A stretch of 64,000 bases of DNA from DATEPR01 sp036491115 (GCA_036491115.1 DASXCQ010000010.1:42705-106704); one strand, 5' to 3'. Numbered from the stretch's first letter, positions 51,839 through 61,482 are shown. Made by a program: numbers and translations. Notes: generated from the letters alone by a model not told the origin.

Positions 51839-53275
51839 TCACCAACCGGCAGGTAGGGGTCTGCCCTCAGCGAAACCGGCCGCAGACTGGACCCCGATCA
51901 CCGCCCGCTCGTGGAACGACTCCAGGTCCGGCGCACCGGCATAGGTGCAGGCCGAGCGCACGCCGGAGCAGATCTCGTCCAGCAGGTCCTCCACTCCGGG
52001 CCGGGTCGGGTCCAGCCGCATCCGGGAGGACGAGATCCCCTCCTCGAACAGCGCCTTCCTGGCTCGGTCGAACGCGCTGTCCCCGCGTGTCCGCGCGGTC
52101 ACCGCCCGTTTCGACGCCATGCCGAACGACTCCTTGTAGAGCTGCCCGCTCTCGTCCCGGTGCAGGTCACCGGGCGACTCGTAGGTGCCGGCGAACCACG
52201 ACCCGACCATCACCGCGGAAGCACCGGCCGCCAGCGCCAGCGCGACGTCCCTCGGGTGCCGCACCCCGCCGTCCGCCCACACGTGCCGGCCCAGGTCGCG
52301 CGCCGCCGCGGCGCACTCGGCGACGGCGGAGAACTGCGGCCTGCCGACGCCGGTCATCATCCGCGTGGTGCACATGGCGCCCGGCCCAACACCGACCTTC
52401 ACCACGTCCGCGCCCGCGTCCACCAGGTCCCGCACACCCTCCGCCGTGACCACGTTGCCCGCCACCAGCGGCACGTCGGCGTGCTCGCGGACCGCCCGCA
52501 GCACGGTCAGCATCTTCTCCTGGTGGCCGTGCGCCGTGTCCACCACGAGCACGTCCACCCCGGCCGACACCAGGTCCTTGGCCTTGGCCACCACGTCGCC
52601 GTTCACCCCGACCGCGGCGGCCACCCGCAGTCGTCCCCGGTCGTCCACGGCGGGCGAGTACAGATCGGCCCGCAACGCGCTCAGCTCGGTGAGTACCCCG
52701 GCCAACGTCCCGTCCGGGGCCACGCCCAGCACAACCCGGTCCGGCCTGCCGTGCAGCGCGTCGAACACGGCCCTGGGCGCGGTGTCCAGCGGCAGCATCA
52801 GCACGTCCGTGCGCATCACGTCGGCGACCCTGGTGAACCGGTCGACGCCCGCGCAGCTCGCCTCGTCCACCACACCGATCGGCCTGCCGTCGTCGTCCAC
52901 CACCGCCACGGCCCCATGGGCCCGCTTGGGCAGCAGGTTCAGCACGTCGGCGACGGCACCGGTGGGCGTGAGTACCAGCGGCGTGTCCCAGACGGTGTGC
53001 CTGGCCTTCATCCACTCGACGATCTCGGCCACGGCGACGGTGTCCACGTCCTGCGGGAGCACCACCAGGCCGCCACGCCGGGCCACCGTCTCGGCCATCC
53101 GCCGGCCCGCGACGGCCGTCATGTTGGCCACCACCACCGGGATGGTCGCACCGGTGCCGTCCGCCGTGGTCAGGTCGACGCCGAACCGGGACTCCACGGC
53201 TGAGCGCCGGGGCACCAGGAACACGTCGTCGTAGGTCAGGTCGTAGCCGGGCCGATCGCCCTCGAGGAAACGCAC
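51839..53275 (-). CDS. guaB1: GuaB1-type IMPDH-family protein (GMP reductase)
   Basis: A 478-residue TIM-barrel protein with two CBS domains (about 95-200). The catalytic Cys302 is in GPGAMCTTRMMTGVGRPQ. Other sections are VDTAHGHQEKM near 245 and ADGGVRHPRDVALALAAGASAVMVG. In actinobacteria GuaB1 proteins act as GMP reductases in purine salvage rather than IMP dehydrogenases; assignment here is by family resemblance and length. It starts at ATG 53275 and is 31 bases from the convergent-side ABC gene start. Confidence 0.9.
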   Translation of the reverse strand: MRFLEGDRPGYDLTYDDVFLVPRRSAVESRFGVDLTTADGTGATIPVVVANMTAVAGRRMAETVARRGGLVVLPQDVDTVAVAEIVEWMKARHTVWDTPLVLTPTGAVADVLNLLPKRAHGAVAVVDDDGRPIGVVDEASCAGVDRFTRVADVMRTDVLMLPLDTAPRAVFDALHGRPDRVVLGVAPDGTLAGVLTELSALRADLYSPAVDDRGRLRVAAAVGVNGDVVAKAKDLVSAGVDVLVVDTAHGHQEKMLTVLRAVREHADVPLVAGNVVTAEGVRDLVDAGADVVKVGVGPGAMCTTRMMTGVGRPQFSAVAECAAAARDLGRHVWADGGVRHPRDVALALAAGASAVMVGSWFAGTYESPGDLHRDESGQLYKESFGMASKRAVTARTRGDSAFDRARKALFEEGISSSRMRLDPTRPGVEDLLDEICSGVRSACTYAGAPDLESFHERAVIGVQSAAGFAEGRPLPAGW

Positions 53276-53321
53276 GACGCCTCAGCGTACCGGCATCCGG
53301 CCCGGCTGACCGGGGTTCACG

Positions 53322-54866
53322 TCACCGGTCGGCTCCTGGGGTTTCGCCGCCGGGCAGCATCGCCCGGACCGCGTCGATGGTGTCGGCGTCCGCCGGGTCC
53401 TTGTCCGGCCGGTAGCGCACCACCCTGGCGAACCGCAGCGCCACGCCACCGGGGTAGCGCGTGCTGCCCTGGACGCCGTCCAGGGCGATCTCCACGACCA
53501 GTTCGGGTCGCAGGTAGACGGTCCAGTCCGTGCGGTGCGACTCGTGGTGCGGGAACTCGGTCGTCTGCCAGGCCAGCAGTTCGTCGGTGAGGCCCTTGAA
53601 CGTCTTGCCCACCATCACCGGCGGCCCGCCGTCCGGGTCGCGGGCGCCGAGGTGCAGGTTGGACAGGTAGCCGGTCCGCCTGCCGTGGCCCCACTCGGCC
53701 GCCAGCACGAGGAGATCCAGCGTGTGCACCGGTTTGACCTTCTGCCACGCCTTGCCGCGCCGCCCGGCCGCGTAGGGGGTGTCCAGCGCCTTCACCACCA
53801 CACCCTCGTGGCCGGCGGCCAGGGCGGCGGCGAGCACCTCGGCGGCTTCCTCGGCCGTCGGGCCGTGCTTCCCCGGGATCAGGTAGTCGCCGGCCACCGT
53901 GCGCAGGGCCGCCGCCCGGTCCCGCAGCGGGGCGTCCAGCAGGTCGACGCCGTCGGCGTGCAGGCAGTCGAAGAAGTACGGGCGCAACAACTCCTCGCGG
54001 GGTGCGGTCGCGCCGAACCGGCTCATCGTCTCCTGGAACGGGCGGGGCCTGCCGTCCACGTCCAGCGACAGCGTCTCGCCGTCCAGCACCACCGACCGCG
54101 CCGGCAGGTCCCTGATCATCCCGACCAGCTCCGGCACGCTCGCGGTGATCTCGCGCAGCGTGCGGGTGTAGACGTGGATCTCGTCGCCGTCCTTGTGCAC
54201 CTGGATCCGGGCACCGTCCAGTTTGTACTCGACCGAAACGTCGCCGAGTTCGGCGACGGCCTCATCGACCGACTCGGCGGGCGAGGCCAGCATCGGGCGG
54301 ACCGGCGTGCCCAGCGTCAGGTGGAACTCGTGCAGCGCCGCCACACCACCGGTCAGCGCGGCAATCGCGGTGGCCGCCAGCGAACCGCAGAGCATGAACG
54401 CCCGCCGCACGTCCTCACCCGGCACGTCGGCCGCCCGCGCGACGGCGTCCACCATCACACCCTCCAGGGCGCCCTGCCGCAGTTCGCCGGCCAGCAGCCG
54501 GACCAGGAAGTCGTGTTCGGCCTTGGTGGCCCTGCCCAGCAGCCCGGACAGCAGCGCGGCGCGGGCCGTGCCCGATCCGGCGCCGGCCACCGTGGCCAAC
54601 TCGGTGAGCGCGCCGTCCACGGCCGCCACGGTCAGTTCCGGCTCGTCGGCGGGCGTGACGTCGAGCTTCATCAGGGTCCGCCAGCCGGTGCCGATCCGGC
54701 CCTGCCGTGGCTGGCCGACCAGGAAACCGACCACGGCGGCCACCTCGGTGTCCGGGTCGGCCGCGCGCAGGGCTCCGGCCAGGGTGTCCACCTTGGCCAG
54801 TCGGGACCGGGTGGCCGCCACGGTCGCGGACGCGAGCACCACATCGGAGAACAGCACGTCACCCAT
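53322..54866 (-). CDS. ligB: ATP-dependent DNA ligase (LigB type)
   Basis: A 514-residue ligase with an alpha-helical N-terminal DNA-binding domain (to about 200). The adenylation core has motif I EYKLDGARIQVHKDG with Lys215, VVLDGETLS near 255 and EGVVVKAL near 358. The OB-fold domain has RPELVVEIALDGVQ near 460. It seals nicks using ATP, as Rv3062. Its ATG overlaps the mocR stop by eight bases, so both may share a transcript though they look functionally unrelated. Confidence 0.95.
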   Translation of the reverse strand: MGDVLFSDVVLASATVAATRSRLAKVDTLAGALRAADPDTEVAAVVGFLVGQPRQGRIGTGWRTLMKLDVTPADEPELTVAAVDGALTELATVAGAGSGTARAALLSGLLGRATKAEHDFLVRLLAGELRQGALEGVMVDAVARAADVPGEDVRRAFMLCGSLAATAIAALTGGVAALHEFHLTLGTPVRPMLASPAESVDEAVAELGDVSVEYKLDGARIQVHKDGDEIHVYTRTLREITASVPELVGMIRDLPARSVVLDGETLSLDVDGRPRPFQETMSRFGATAPREELLRPYFFDCLHADGVDLLDAPLRDRAAALRTVAGDYLIPGKHGPTAEEAAEVLAAALAAGHEGVVVKALDTPYAAGRRGKAWQKVKPVHTLDLLVLAAEWGHGRRTGYLSNLHLGARDPDGGPPVMVGKTFKGLTDELLAWQTTEFPHHESHRTDWTVYLRPELVVEIALDGVQGSTRYPGGVALRFARVVRYRPDKDPADADTIDAVRAMLPGGETPGADR

Positions 54867-56259
54867 GGTGCCGCCGCGACCCGACAGTTCGCGCGATGTC
54901 GGTCACCGCCGCCCGCAGCCGGTCCGGGCCGAGCAGGGCGTAGCCGACCACCAGACCGGGGTAGGGCGGTGCGGTGCCAGCATGGGCGTAGGCGGACAAC
55001 GCCATGACGTTGACACCGTCGGCGCGCAGTGCCGCGGCCAGCGTGGCGTCGTCGGTGCCGGCGGGTAGGCGGACCACCAGGTGCAGGCCGGCCGCCACGC
55101 CCACCGGCGTCCAGTCCGACAGGTGCTCGGCCAGCGCGGCCAGCAGCGCGTCCCGCCTGCGCCGGTAGAGCTGGCGGGCGCTGCGCAGGTGCCGGTCGTA
55201 GCCGCCGGTGCGCAGCAGGTGGGCCATCGCGGCGTGCGTCACCGGGCTGCCGCCCAGGTCGTGCGAGCGTTTGCGGGCGACCAGGTCGGCCCGCAACGCC
55301 GCCGGTGCCACCATCCAGCCGATGCGCAGCGCAGGTGCCAGCGTCTTGCTGACGCTGCCCTGGTACGCGACCCGCTCCGGGTCCAGCGCCTGCAGTGCCG
55401 AGACGGGTGCGGTGTCGTAGCGGTGCTCGGCGTCGTAGTCGTCCTCGATGACCAGGCCGTCGACATCCTTGGCCCAGGCCAGCAAGGCCATCCTGCGGTG
55501 TGGGTGCATCGCGACGCCCAGCGGGAACTGGTGCGCCGTCGTCGCCATCACCACCCTGGCACCGCTTGTTGTCAGATTGTCGACAATCAGACCATCCTCG
55601 TCGACGGGGATCGGCACCGGGGTCAGGCCGTGGGTGGCGAACAGCTCGGCCTGGCCGGGATGCCTCGGGTTCTCCACGGCCACCCGGCGGTGGCCCCGTG
55701 CGTGCAGTACCTGCGCCAGCAGCGCGGTGCCTTCGGCGGCGCCGTTGGTGACCACGATGTTGGCCGGCGTGCCGGCCACCGCCCTGACCCGACCCAGGTA
55801 GGCGGCCAGTTCGGCGCGCAGCGCGGGCAGTCCGGCCGGATCGGGGTAGCCGAGCTCGGCGTCGGTCAGCCCGGCCAACCCGGCCCTGGTCGCGGCCAGC
55901 CAGGCCGACCGCGGGAACGCCGACAGCGCGGGCAGACCGGGCCGCAGGTCGTGCCGCCAGGCCGGCTCCGGCTGGCTGTCCTCGCCGGCCTCCAGGTCGG
56001 CGCCGGAAACCGACTGGGACACCACGGTTCCCGAGCCGCGCCTGCTCACCAGGTAGCCCTCGGCGGCCAGTTGGGTGTAGGCGAGCGTCACCGTCCCCCT
56101 GGCCACTCCGGCCTGGCTGGCCAGGTCCCGACTGGACGGCAGCCGGGTGCCTGCCGGCAGGCGGCCGGTGCGGATCGCCTCGCGCAGCGCGGACTCCACG
56201 CCTCGGCGGGTGCCCGGTGTGATCAGCAGCTCGCGGAAAGTGGACCAGTTCACGGACAT
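54859..56259 (-). CDS. MocR-type GntR regulator with aminotransferase domain
   Basis: A 466-residue PLP-binding regulator. The GntR winged helix spans about 10-80 (RRGVESALREAIRTGRLPAGTRLPSSRDLASQAGVARGTVTLAYTQLAAEGYLV). A fold-I aminotransferase domain follows with VTNGAAEGTALLAQVL near 170, VIEDDYDAEHRYD near 275 and PLP Lys in YQGSVSKTLAPALRIG near 298-313. It faces an EamA transporter across 46 bases that contain repeated AGTGGACC boxes, so it likely controls that gene and itself in response to PLP or an amino acid. Confidence 0.94.
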   Translation of the reverse strand: MSVNWSTFRELLITPGTRRGVESALREAIRTGRLPAGTRLPSSRDLASQAGVARGTVTLAYTQLAAEGYLVSRRGSGTVVSQSVSGADLEAGEDSQPEPAWRHDLRPGLPALSAFPRSAWLAATRAGLAGLTDAELGYPDPAGLPALRAELAAYLGRVRAVAGTPANIVVTNGAAEGTALLAQVLHARGHRRVAVENPRHPGQAELFATHGLTPVPIPVDEDGLIVDNLTTSGARVVMATTAHQFPLGVAMHPHRRMALLAWAKDVDGLVIEDDYDAEHRYDTAPVSALQALDPERVAYQGSVSKTLAPALRIGWMVAPAALRADLVARKRSHDLGGSPVTHAAMAHLLRTGGYDRHLRSARQLYRRRRDALLAALAEHLSDWTPVGVAAGLHLVVRLPAGTDDATLAAALRADGVNVMALSAYAHAGTAPPYPGLVVGYALLGPDRLRAAVTDIARTVGSRRHHG

Positions 56260-56286
56260 TGAAGTGGACCTTACAACTGGGCCACT
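56239..56286. promoter_or_regulatory. MocR operator: repeated AGTGGnCC boxes
   Basis: AGTGGACCAGTT (56239-56250), AGTGGACC (56263-56270) and, on the other strand, AGTGGCCCAGTT (56275-56286) form one inverted and one direct pair. They span the mocR start and the region before eamA. MocR regulators typically bind such spaced repeats. Confidence 0.65.
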
Positions 56287-56305
56287 GGTTTGGCAGCCTC
56301 ATCTC

Positions 56306-57241
56306 GTGACCACTCCGGTTCGGCCGCACTCCGTTCGCCTCGCCGTGGCGTCCGGGGCGCTGGCGGCCTGCATCGTCGGCGGTTCGGTTCCGGTCACCGG
56401 AATGCTCGCCGGCTACCCGGTGCTGTCCGGTCAGGCCGTGCGGTACGCGATCGGCGCGATCGCCCTGTACGGGTGGCTGCGCTACCTCGGCCGCAGGCTG
56501 CCCAGGCCCGGCTGGCGGGACGTGGTCGGGATGGCCGGCATGGTCGCGTTCGGGATGCTCGGCTTCAACGCGGCGCTGCTGGCCGCGCAGCGCTACGCCG
56601 AACCGGGTTTCGTGGCCGCCATGCTCGGTGGCACGCCGCTGTTCCTGGCGATCGTGGTGCCGGCGTTGCGCGGTCGGCGGCCTGCCCTCGCGGCCCTGGC
56701 CGGGGCGGTCGTCGTGGTGTCGGGTGTGCTGGTGCTGTCCGGCGGCGGGTCGTGGCACGGTCCCGGTCTGCTGCTGTCGGTGCTCGTGCTGCTCGGCGAG
56801 GTGATGTTCACCGTGTCCGGTGCCGGAGTGACGCGGCGGTTGGGCGTGGTGGAGGCCAGCACGTGGGCCAGTGCCGCGGCGGCGGTGATCGGCGCCGGGA
56901 TCAGTTCCGTGGTGTCCGGTCCGGCGGCGTGGCCGATGCCCAGCGAGCGGCAGTGGGTCGCCCTGGCCGTGTTGGGGGTTCTGGTGACGGCCGTGGCGTT
57001 CGTGGGGTGGTACTCGGCGGTGGCCGCGTTGGGCGCCGACCGGGCCGGGGTGCTGATCGGCCTGATGCCGGTGGCGGGCTTCGTGATGTCGGTGCTGTTA
57101 GGCGCGCAGCCGGTGTCGGTCACCGGGATCGGTGGGGCACTGTTGGTCGGTCTGGGGTGTGTCGCGGGGTTGCGGCGAGCTACCGGCCGCCGTGGGCCAT
57201 CCGGAGCACATCCAGCGCGGAGTCCAGCTGTTCCAGGGTGA
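56306..57241 (+). CDS. EamA/DMT family transporter
   Basis: A 311-residue membrane protein with ten segments in two EamA repeats, from about 10 (RLAVASGALAACIVGGSVPV) to 290 (VSVTGIGGALLVGLGCVAGL). GFNAALLAAQRYAEPGFVAAMLGGTPLFLAI near 90 is the typical first-repeat end. It probably exports amino acids or metabolites. GTG 56306 follows the MocR boxes. The last 20 codons overlap the 3' end of fumC by 62 bases. Codon 265 is TTA. Confidence 0.9.
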   Translation: MTTPVRPHSVRLAVASGALAACIVGGSVPVTGMLAGYPVLSGQAVRYAIGAIALYGWLRYLGRRLPRPGWRDVVGMAGMVAFGMLGFNAALLAAQRYAEPGFVAAMLGGTPLFLAIVVPALRGRRPALAALAGAVVVVSGVLVLSGGGSWHGPGLLLSVLVLLGEVMFTVSGAGVTRRLGVVEASTWASAAAAVIGAGISSVVSGPAAWPMPSERQWVALAVLGVLVTAVAFVGWYSAVAALGADRAGVLIGLMPVAGFVMSVLLGAQPVSVTGIGGALLVGLGCVAGLRRATGRRGPSGAHPARSPAVPG

Positions 57242-58577
57242 GCTTGCCGGCGTCGACGTGCCCGCGTTCCAGGACGACCTCGCGGATCGTCCTGCGTTGT
57301 TTGAGGGCCTGCTTGGCGATCGCGGCGGCCTCCTCGTAGCCGAGGTAGCGGTTGAGCGGCGTGACGATGGCGGGGGAGCCCTCGGCGTGCTCGCGGGAGC
57401 GTTCGACGTTGATCTCGACGCCGGCGAACACCTTGTCGGCCAACAGCCGCGACACGGCGGCGATCAGCTTCGCCGATTCCAGCACGTTGCGCGCGATCAC
57501 CGGCAGGTTCACATTCAGCTGGAAGTTGCCCTGGGCGCCCGCGTAGGCCACGGCGGCGTCGTTGCCCATCACCTGGGCCACCACCTGGAGCGTGGCCTCG
57601 CAGATCACCGGGTTCACCTTGCCCGGCATGATCGATGACCCCGGCTGCAGATCCGGCAGCGCCAGCTCCGCGATCCCGGTGCGCGGCCCGGAACCGAGCC
57701 AGCGGACGTCGTTGGCGATCTTGCTCAGGCTCACCGCGACCGTGCGCAGGTGGCCCGACGTCTCCACCACGCCGTCCTGCGACGCCTGGGCCTCGAAGTG
57801 ATCGCGCGCCTCGACCAGCGGCAGGCCGGTGGTCGCGGCGAGCTCCGCCGCCACGGCGGCACCGAACCCGTCCGGCGCGTTCAGCCCCGACCCGACGGCG
57901 GTCCCGCCGATCGGCAGCTCGGCGAGCCTGCCCAGGCCCGACCGGAGGCGTTCGATGCCGTAGCGGACCTGCGCGGCCCAGGCGCCCGCCTCCTGGCCGA
58001 ACGTGATCGGGACGGCGTCCATCAGGTGGGTGCGGCCGGCCTTCACCACGTCGACCCACTCGGTGGCGCGGCGCTCGATGGTGGTCGCGAGGTGGTCCAG
58101 GGCAGGGATGACGTCGGTGACGACGGCTTCGGTCGCGGCGACGTGGATCGTGGTGGGAAAGGTGTCGTTGGACGACTGGGACGCGTTGACGTGGTCGTTC
58201 GGGTGTACATCGCGATCCAGGGCGCGCGAGGCCAGGGTCGCGATGACCTCGTTGGCGTTCATGTTGGATGAGGTGCCGGAACCGGTCTGGAAGACGTCCA
58301 GCGGGAACTGGTCGTCGTACCTGCCGGCGGCCACGTCGTCGGCAGCGGCGGCGATGGCCTCGGCGACGTCCGGTTCGAGCACGCCGAGCTTGGCGTTGAC
58401 CCGGGCGGCGGCGCCCTTGAGCAGGCCGAGAGCGCGGATCTGGGACCGTTCCAGCGGGCGACCGGAGATGGGGAAGTTCTCGACGGCGCGTTGAGTCTGC
58501 GCCCGCCAGAGGGCGTCGACCGGGACGCGGACCTCGCCCATGGTGTCGTGCTCGATGCGGAATTCCGGATCACCCAT
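57180..58577 (-). CDS. fumC: Fumarate hydratase class II
   Basis: A TCA-cycle enzyme interconverting fumarate and malate. The 465-residue tetramer subunit has FPLDVFQTGSGTSSNMNANEVIA near 90-112, HPNDHVNASQSSNDTFPTT near 124, and the signature GSSIMPGKVNP near 321. It is oxygen-stable and lacks an iron-sulfur cluster. ATG 58577 fits the family start. It keeps the neighbourhood of phoH2 as in Rv1098c. The 3' end overlaps the eamA gene. Confidence 0.96.
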   Translation of the reverse strand: MGDPEFRIEHDTMGEVRVPVDALWRAQTQRAVENFPISGRPLERSQIRALGLLKGAAARVNAKLGVLEPDVAEAIAAAADDVAAGRYDDQFPLDVFQTGSGTSSNMNANEVIATLASRALDRDVHPNDHVNASQSSNDTFPTTIHVAATEAVVTDVIPALDHLATTIERRATEWVDVVKAGRTHLMDAVPITFGQEAGAWAAQVRYGIERLRSGLGRLAELPIGGTAVGSGLNAPDGFGAAVAAELAATTGLPLVEARDHFEAQASQDGVVETSGHLRTVAVSLSKIANDVRWLGSGPRTGIAELALPDLQPGSSIMPGKVNPVICEATLQVVAQVMGNDAAVAYAGAQGNFQLNVNLPVIARNVLESAKLIAAVSRLLADKVFAGVEINVERSREHAEGSPAIVTPLNRYLGYEEAAAIAKQALKQRRTIREVVLERGHVDAGKLTLEQLDSALDVLRMAHGGR

Positions 58578-58700
58578 GACCTCAAGTTTTGCTCTCGCCG
58601 CGGCCGGCTGCACGGTGTTGTGGCGAGTTCCACGTCCACCGTGTGCCTGATGGATCTAGGCTCGGGTAGCTCCCGCCACGAGCGAAAGGTGGTCCTGGCG

Positions 58701-59690
58701 ATGGTCGAGCCAGCGGACGAGTACAACGTTGACCTGTTGATCGTCGGCGCTGGGCCGTCCGGCCTGTTCGCGGCCTATTACGCGGGTTTCCGAGAGCTCA
58801 GCGTCGCGATGGTGGACTCGCTGCCGGAGCCGGGTGGCCAGGTGACCGCCATGTATCCGGAGAAAATGATCTTCGATGTGGCCGGTTTTCCCGCCATCCG
58901 CGGCCGCGACCTGGTCAACGCCCTGGTTGAGCAGGCTGCCCAGGCCAACCCGCTGTATCTGCTTGGCCGACAGGCCAGGGACCTGACCGAGGTCGGCGAC
59001 AAGTTCGTGGTGTCCCTCGCCGACGGCAGCTCCGTCCACGCAGGCGCCATTCTCATTACCGCCGGCATCGGCGAGTTCCGCCCCCGCCCACTGCCCGCGG
59101 GTGATGGTTGGCTGGGCCGAGGCATGGTCCACTTCGTCCCCACGCTGGCTGCGCACGAGGGCCAGGACGTGGTGGTGGTCGGCGGCGGCGACTCGGCACT
59201 GGACTGGGCGCTGGCGCTGCACCCGATCGCGTCGTCGGTGACGTTGGTGCACCGGCGGGCGCAGTTCCGGGCGTTGCCCGGCACGGTGCGGCAGGTGCGG
59301 GAGCTGGGCGTGCCGATGATCGTGGATGCCGAGGTGGCCGAGCTGCGCGGTGACGGAATCGGCCTGAAGGAGGTCGAGGTCCTGATCAAGTCGGGGGAGC
59401 GAATGACGCTGCCCGCCCAGACAGTGGTCGCCGCGCTGGGCTTCCTGGCCGACCTGGGCCCCATCGAGAGCTGGGGCCTGGACCTTGATCACCGGGCCGT
59501 ACGAGTGGACCCCACGATGCGCACGGCACGCGAAGGCATCTACGCGGCGGGCGACGTAGCGGCCTACGACGGCAAGGTCAAACTCATAGCCACGGGCTTC
59601 GGCGAAGCGGCTACTGCGGTCAACAACATCGCAGTAGCCCTGAACCCCAACGCCCACCTCTTCCCAGGCCACTCGTCCAACAACAGCTAA
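58701..59690 (+). CDS. Ferredoxin/flavodoxin-NADP+ reductase type 2 (YumC-like)
   Basis: A 329-residue flavoprotein of thioredoxin-reductase fold. FAD motif LLIVGAGPSGLFAAYYAG at 12-29, NADPH motif VVVVGGGDSALDWALAL near 155, HRRAQFRA near 185 and the second FAD motif GIYAAGDVAAYDGKVKLIATGFGEAA near 280-305. The redox-active CxxC of thioredoxin reductases is missing, as in type 2 ferredoxin-NADP reductases. It transfers electrons between NADPH and ferredoxin or flavodoxin. ATG 58701 follows AGCGAAAGG. Confidence 0.94.
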   Translation: MVEPADEYNVDLLIVGAGPSGLFAAYYAGFRELSVAMVDSLPEPGGQVTAMYPEKMIFDVAGFPAIRGRDLVNALVEQAAQANPLYLLGRQARDLTEVGDKFVVSLADGSSVHAGAILITAGIGEFRPRPLPAGDGWLGRGMVHFVPTLAAHEGQDVVVVGGGDSALDWALALHPIASSVTLVHRRAQFRALPGTVRQVRELGVPMIVDAEVAELRGDGIGLKEVEVLIKSGERMTLPAQTVVAALGFLADLGPIESWGLDLDHRAVRVDPTMRTAREGIYAAGDVAAYDGKVKLIATGFGEAATAVNNIAVALNPNAHLFPGHSSNNS

Positions 59691-59691
59691 C

Positions 59692-59704
59692 GGGGTTTCA
59701 CCCC
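59692..59704 (+). terminator. Short hairpin after the FNR gene
   Basis: GGGGT-TTC-ACCCC forms a five-bp stem immediately after the stop. Short and without a T tract; a weak terminator at best. Confidence 0.35.
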
Positions 59705-59845
59705 AGCCCGACGAGCATGTGGTGGCTGGTCCGGTCGAGTGAGGCAGGCTCCGGTCGGAACAAAGCGGTGACACGCTGTGTCCCGGTATGAACCGCCCGT
59801 TGGCGGTGGGTTGGCCTTACGGCCTGTGTCCGACCGGAGCCCGTC

Positions 59846-61480
59846 ATGACGCTACCGCGCACTGTCGCCGATGTCCTGTCCCAGCACGTGGTGTTCGAAC
59901 TGGAAAGCATCGACAGGTTGTTCCTCAACGTCTACCAACCACTGTTGCAGCACCCCCGGGCGCTGGTCGGGTTCATCCACGAACGCCTGGGCCAGCCGAT
60001 CGCCTCCACCGCGGCGTTAGCGCCGATGAGCGAGGCGTTCGTGTCCGCGATCGGCGCCTTCGCCCGCCAGCACCACGTGCCGGTCGTGCACTTCGCCAAA
60101 GGACAGCGCAAGGACGACATCATGCACGAGCACCTCGATCGATTCGATCAGACCGAGGGCGTGCTGTTCATCGGACGTGCCCAGGAGAAGAACACCGTGT
60201 TCCGCACCGAGAAACGTCACGGCAACGACGGGCGTTCCTACCCGTGGATCGTACGGACCACCGCGATGGTAAACCAGCGGTACTGCTACTGCCTCGACGA
60301 GGACTTCGGTCCGTTCTTCCTCAAGTTCAGCTCCTACTTCCCCTATGGGGCACGGTTGTGCCTCAACGGCCACGAGTACGCCAAACACCAAGCGACCCGT
60401 GCCGGGGTCGGGTTCACCGCCCTGGACAACGGATTCGCCACCATCACTGATCCGCACGCGGTGCAAGCGATCTGCGATGCACTGACACCCGAGAAGATCG
60501 ACGCGCTGCTACGCAAGTGGCTGGCGATCCTGCCGCATCCATTCAGCCCGGCCGACCGGGCCGCCGGCTACCGCTACCACCTCTCGGTCCTGCAGGCGGA
60601 GTTCTCCCTGACCCAGGTGCTGGACAAGCCGGTATCCGGGCGGATCTTCTTCGACCAGGCCATCCGCGACAACCTCGACATCGGCCGCCCCGACCAGATC
60701 AGCCTGATCTTCAACCGACGCGTGCAACGTGGCCGTAAGCACCCCACCCCGGGCCGGTTCCGGACCCGGGTGATCACCGACGGGGTCACTCCCAGCCTGC
60801 ACGTGGACTACAAGAACACCAGGATCAAGCAGTACCACAAGCTCGGCCGGGCTATCCGGACCGAGACCACGATCAATGACACCCGGGATTTCGGGATCGG
60901 GAAACGGCTGACCAACCTGCCCGCGCTGCGGGAGGTCGGCTTCACCGCCAATCGACGCCTGCTGCGCGTCCAACGACTCAGTCACGACCCGATCCAGGGA
61001 GCCACCGCGCTGGCCAGCGTCACCGGCCCGGTTATCACCGATACCGGCGCTCGGGTGGCCGGGCTGCGCCTGTCCGACCCCCGCGCCCACGCGCTGCTGG
61101 CCACCATCTGCGTGTTCCGGCTGCATCCTCACGGCTTCACCCACGCTGACCTGCGTGCTCATCTCGCGCCCCAACTCGGACGCGACCCTGCGGGCATGAC
61201 CAGCGCTCAGATCACCTACGACCTGCGCCGGCTACGTCTGCATGGCCTGATCGAGCGGGTCCCGCACACCTTCCGTTATCGGGTCACCGATACCGGGTTG
61301 CGCTGCGCGCTGTTCCTGACCCGGGCCCATACCCGAATGATCCGCGCCGGACTGGCCGAGCTCACCGACCCTGAGCCACCCATGCCCTCTCGGCTGCGCT
61401 CCGCAGCGCATGCCTACCAAGCCGCCATCAACGACCTCGCCACGACAGCCGGGATCGCCGCCTTGAGTGTGGTCATCTGA
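59846..61480 (+). CDS. Conserved 544-aa protein of unknown function (possibly mobile)
   Basis: A 544-residue protein without membrane segments. The N-terminal two-thirds has a conserved look: GVLFIGRAQEKNTVFRTEKR near 111; YCYCLDEDFGPFFLKFSSYFPYGARLCLNGHEYAKHQ near 149-185; PDQISLIFNRRV near 288; HVDYKNTRIKQYHKLGRAIRTETTINDTRDFGIGKRLTNL near 324-363. The C-terminal part looks like a winged helix (DLRRLRLHGLIERVPHTFRYRVTDTGLR, about 460-490). Similar proteins are widespread, but I know no function for them. The TGA at 61478-61480 coincides with the apparent IS21 left end, so the stop may come from the insertion. A TTA codon is at 60017-60019. Confidence 0.7.
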   Translation: MTLPRTVADVLSQHVVFELESIDRLFLNVYQPLLQHPRALVGFIHERLGQPIASTAALAPMSEAFVSAIGAFARQHHVPVVHFAKGQRKDDIMHEHLDRFDQTEGVLFIGRAQEKNTVFRTEKRHGNDGRSYPWIVRTTAMVNQRYCYCLDEDFGPFFLKFSSYFPYGARLCLNGHEYAKHQATRAGVGFTALDNGFATITDPHAVQAICDALTPEKIDALLRKWLAILPHPFSPADRAAGYRYHLSVLQAEFSLTQVLDKPVSGRIFFDQAIRDNLDIGRPDQISLIFNRRVQRGRKHPTPGRFRTRVITDGVTPSLHVDYKNTRIKQYHKLGRAIRTETTINDTRDFGIGKRLTNLPALREVGFTANRRLLRVQRLSHDPIQGATALASVTGPVITDTGARVAGLRLSDPRAHALLATICVFRLHPHGFTHADLRAHLAPQLGRDPAGMTSAQITYDLRRLRLHGLIERVPHTFRYRVTDTGLRCALFLTRAHTRMIRAGLAELTDPEPPMPSRLRSAAHAYQAAINDLATTAGIAALSVVI

Positions 61481-61482
61481 AC

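Noticed and set aside
58701..59690. Thioredoxin reductase
   Set aside because: The fold matches but there is no CxxC redox motif, so a type 2 ferredoxin-NADP reductase is a better call.
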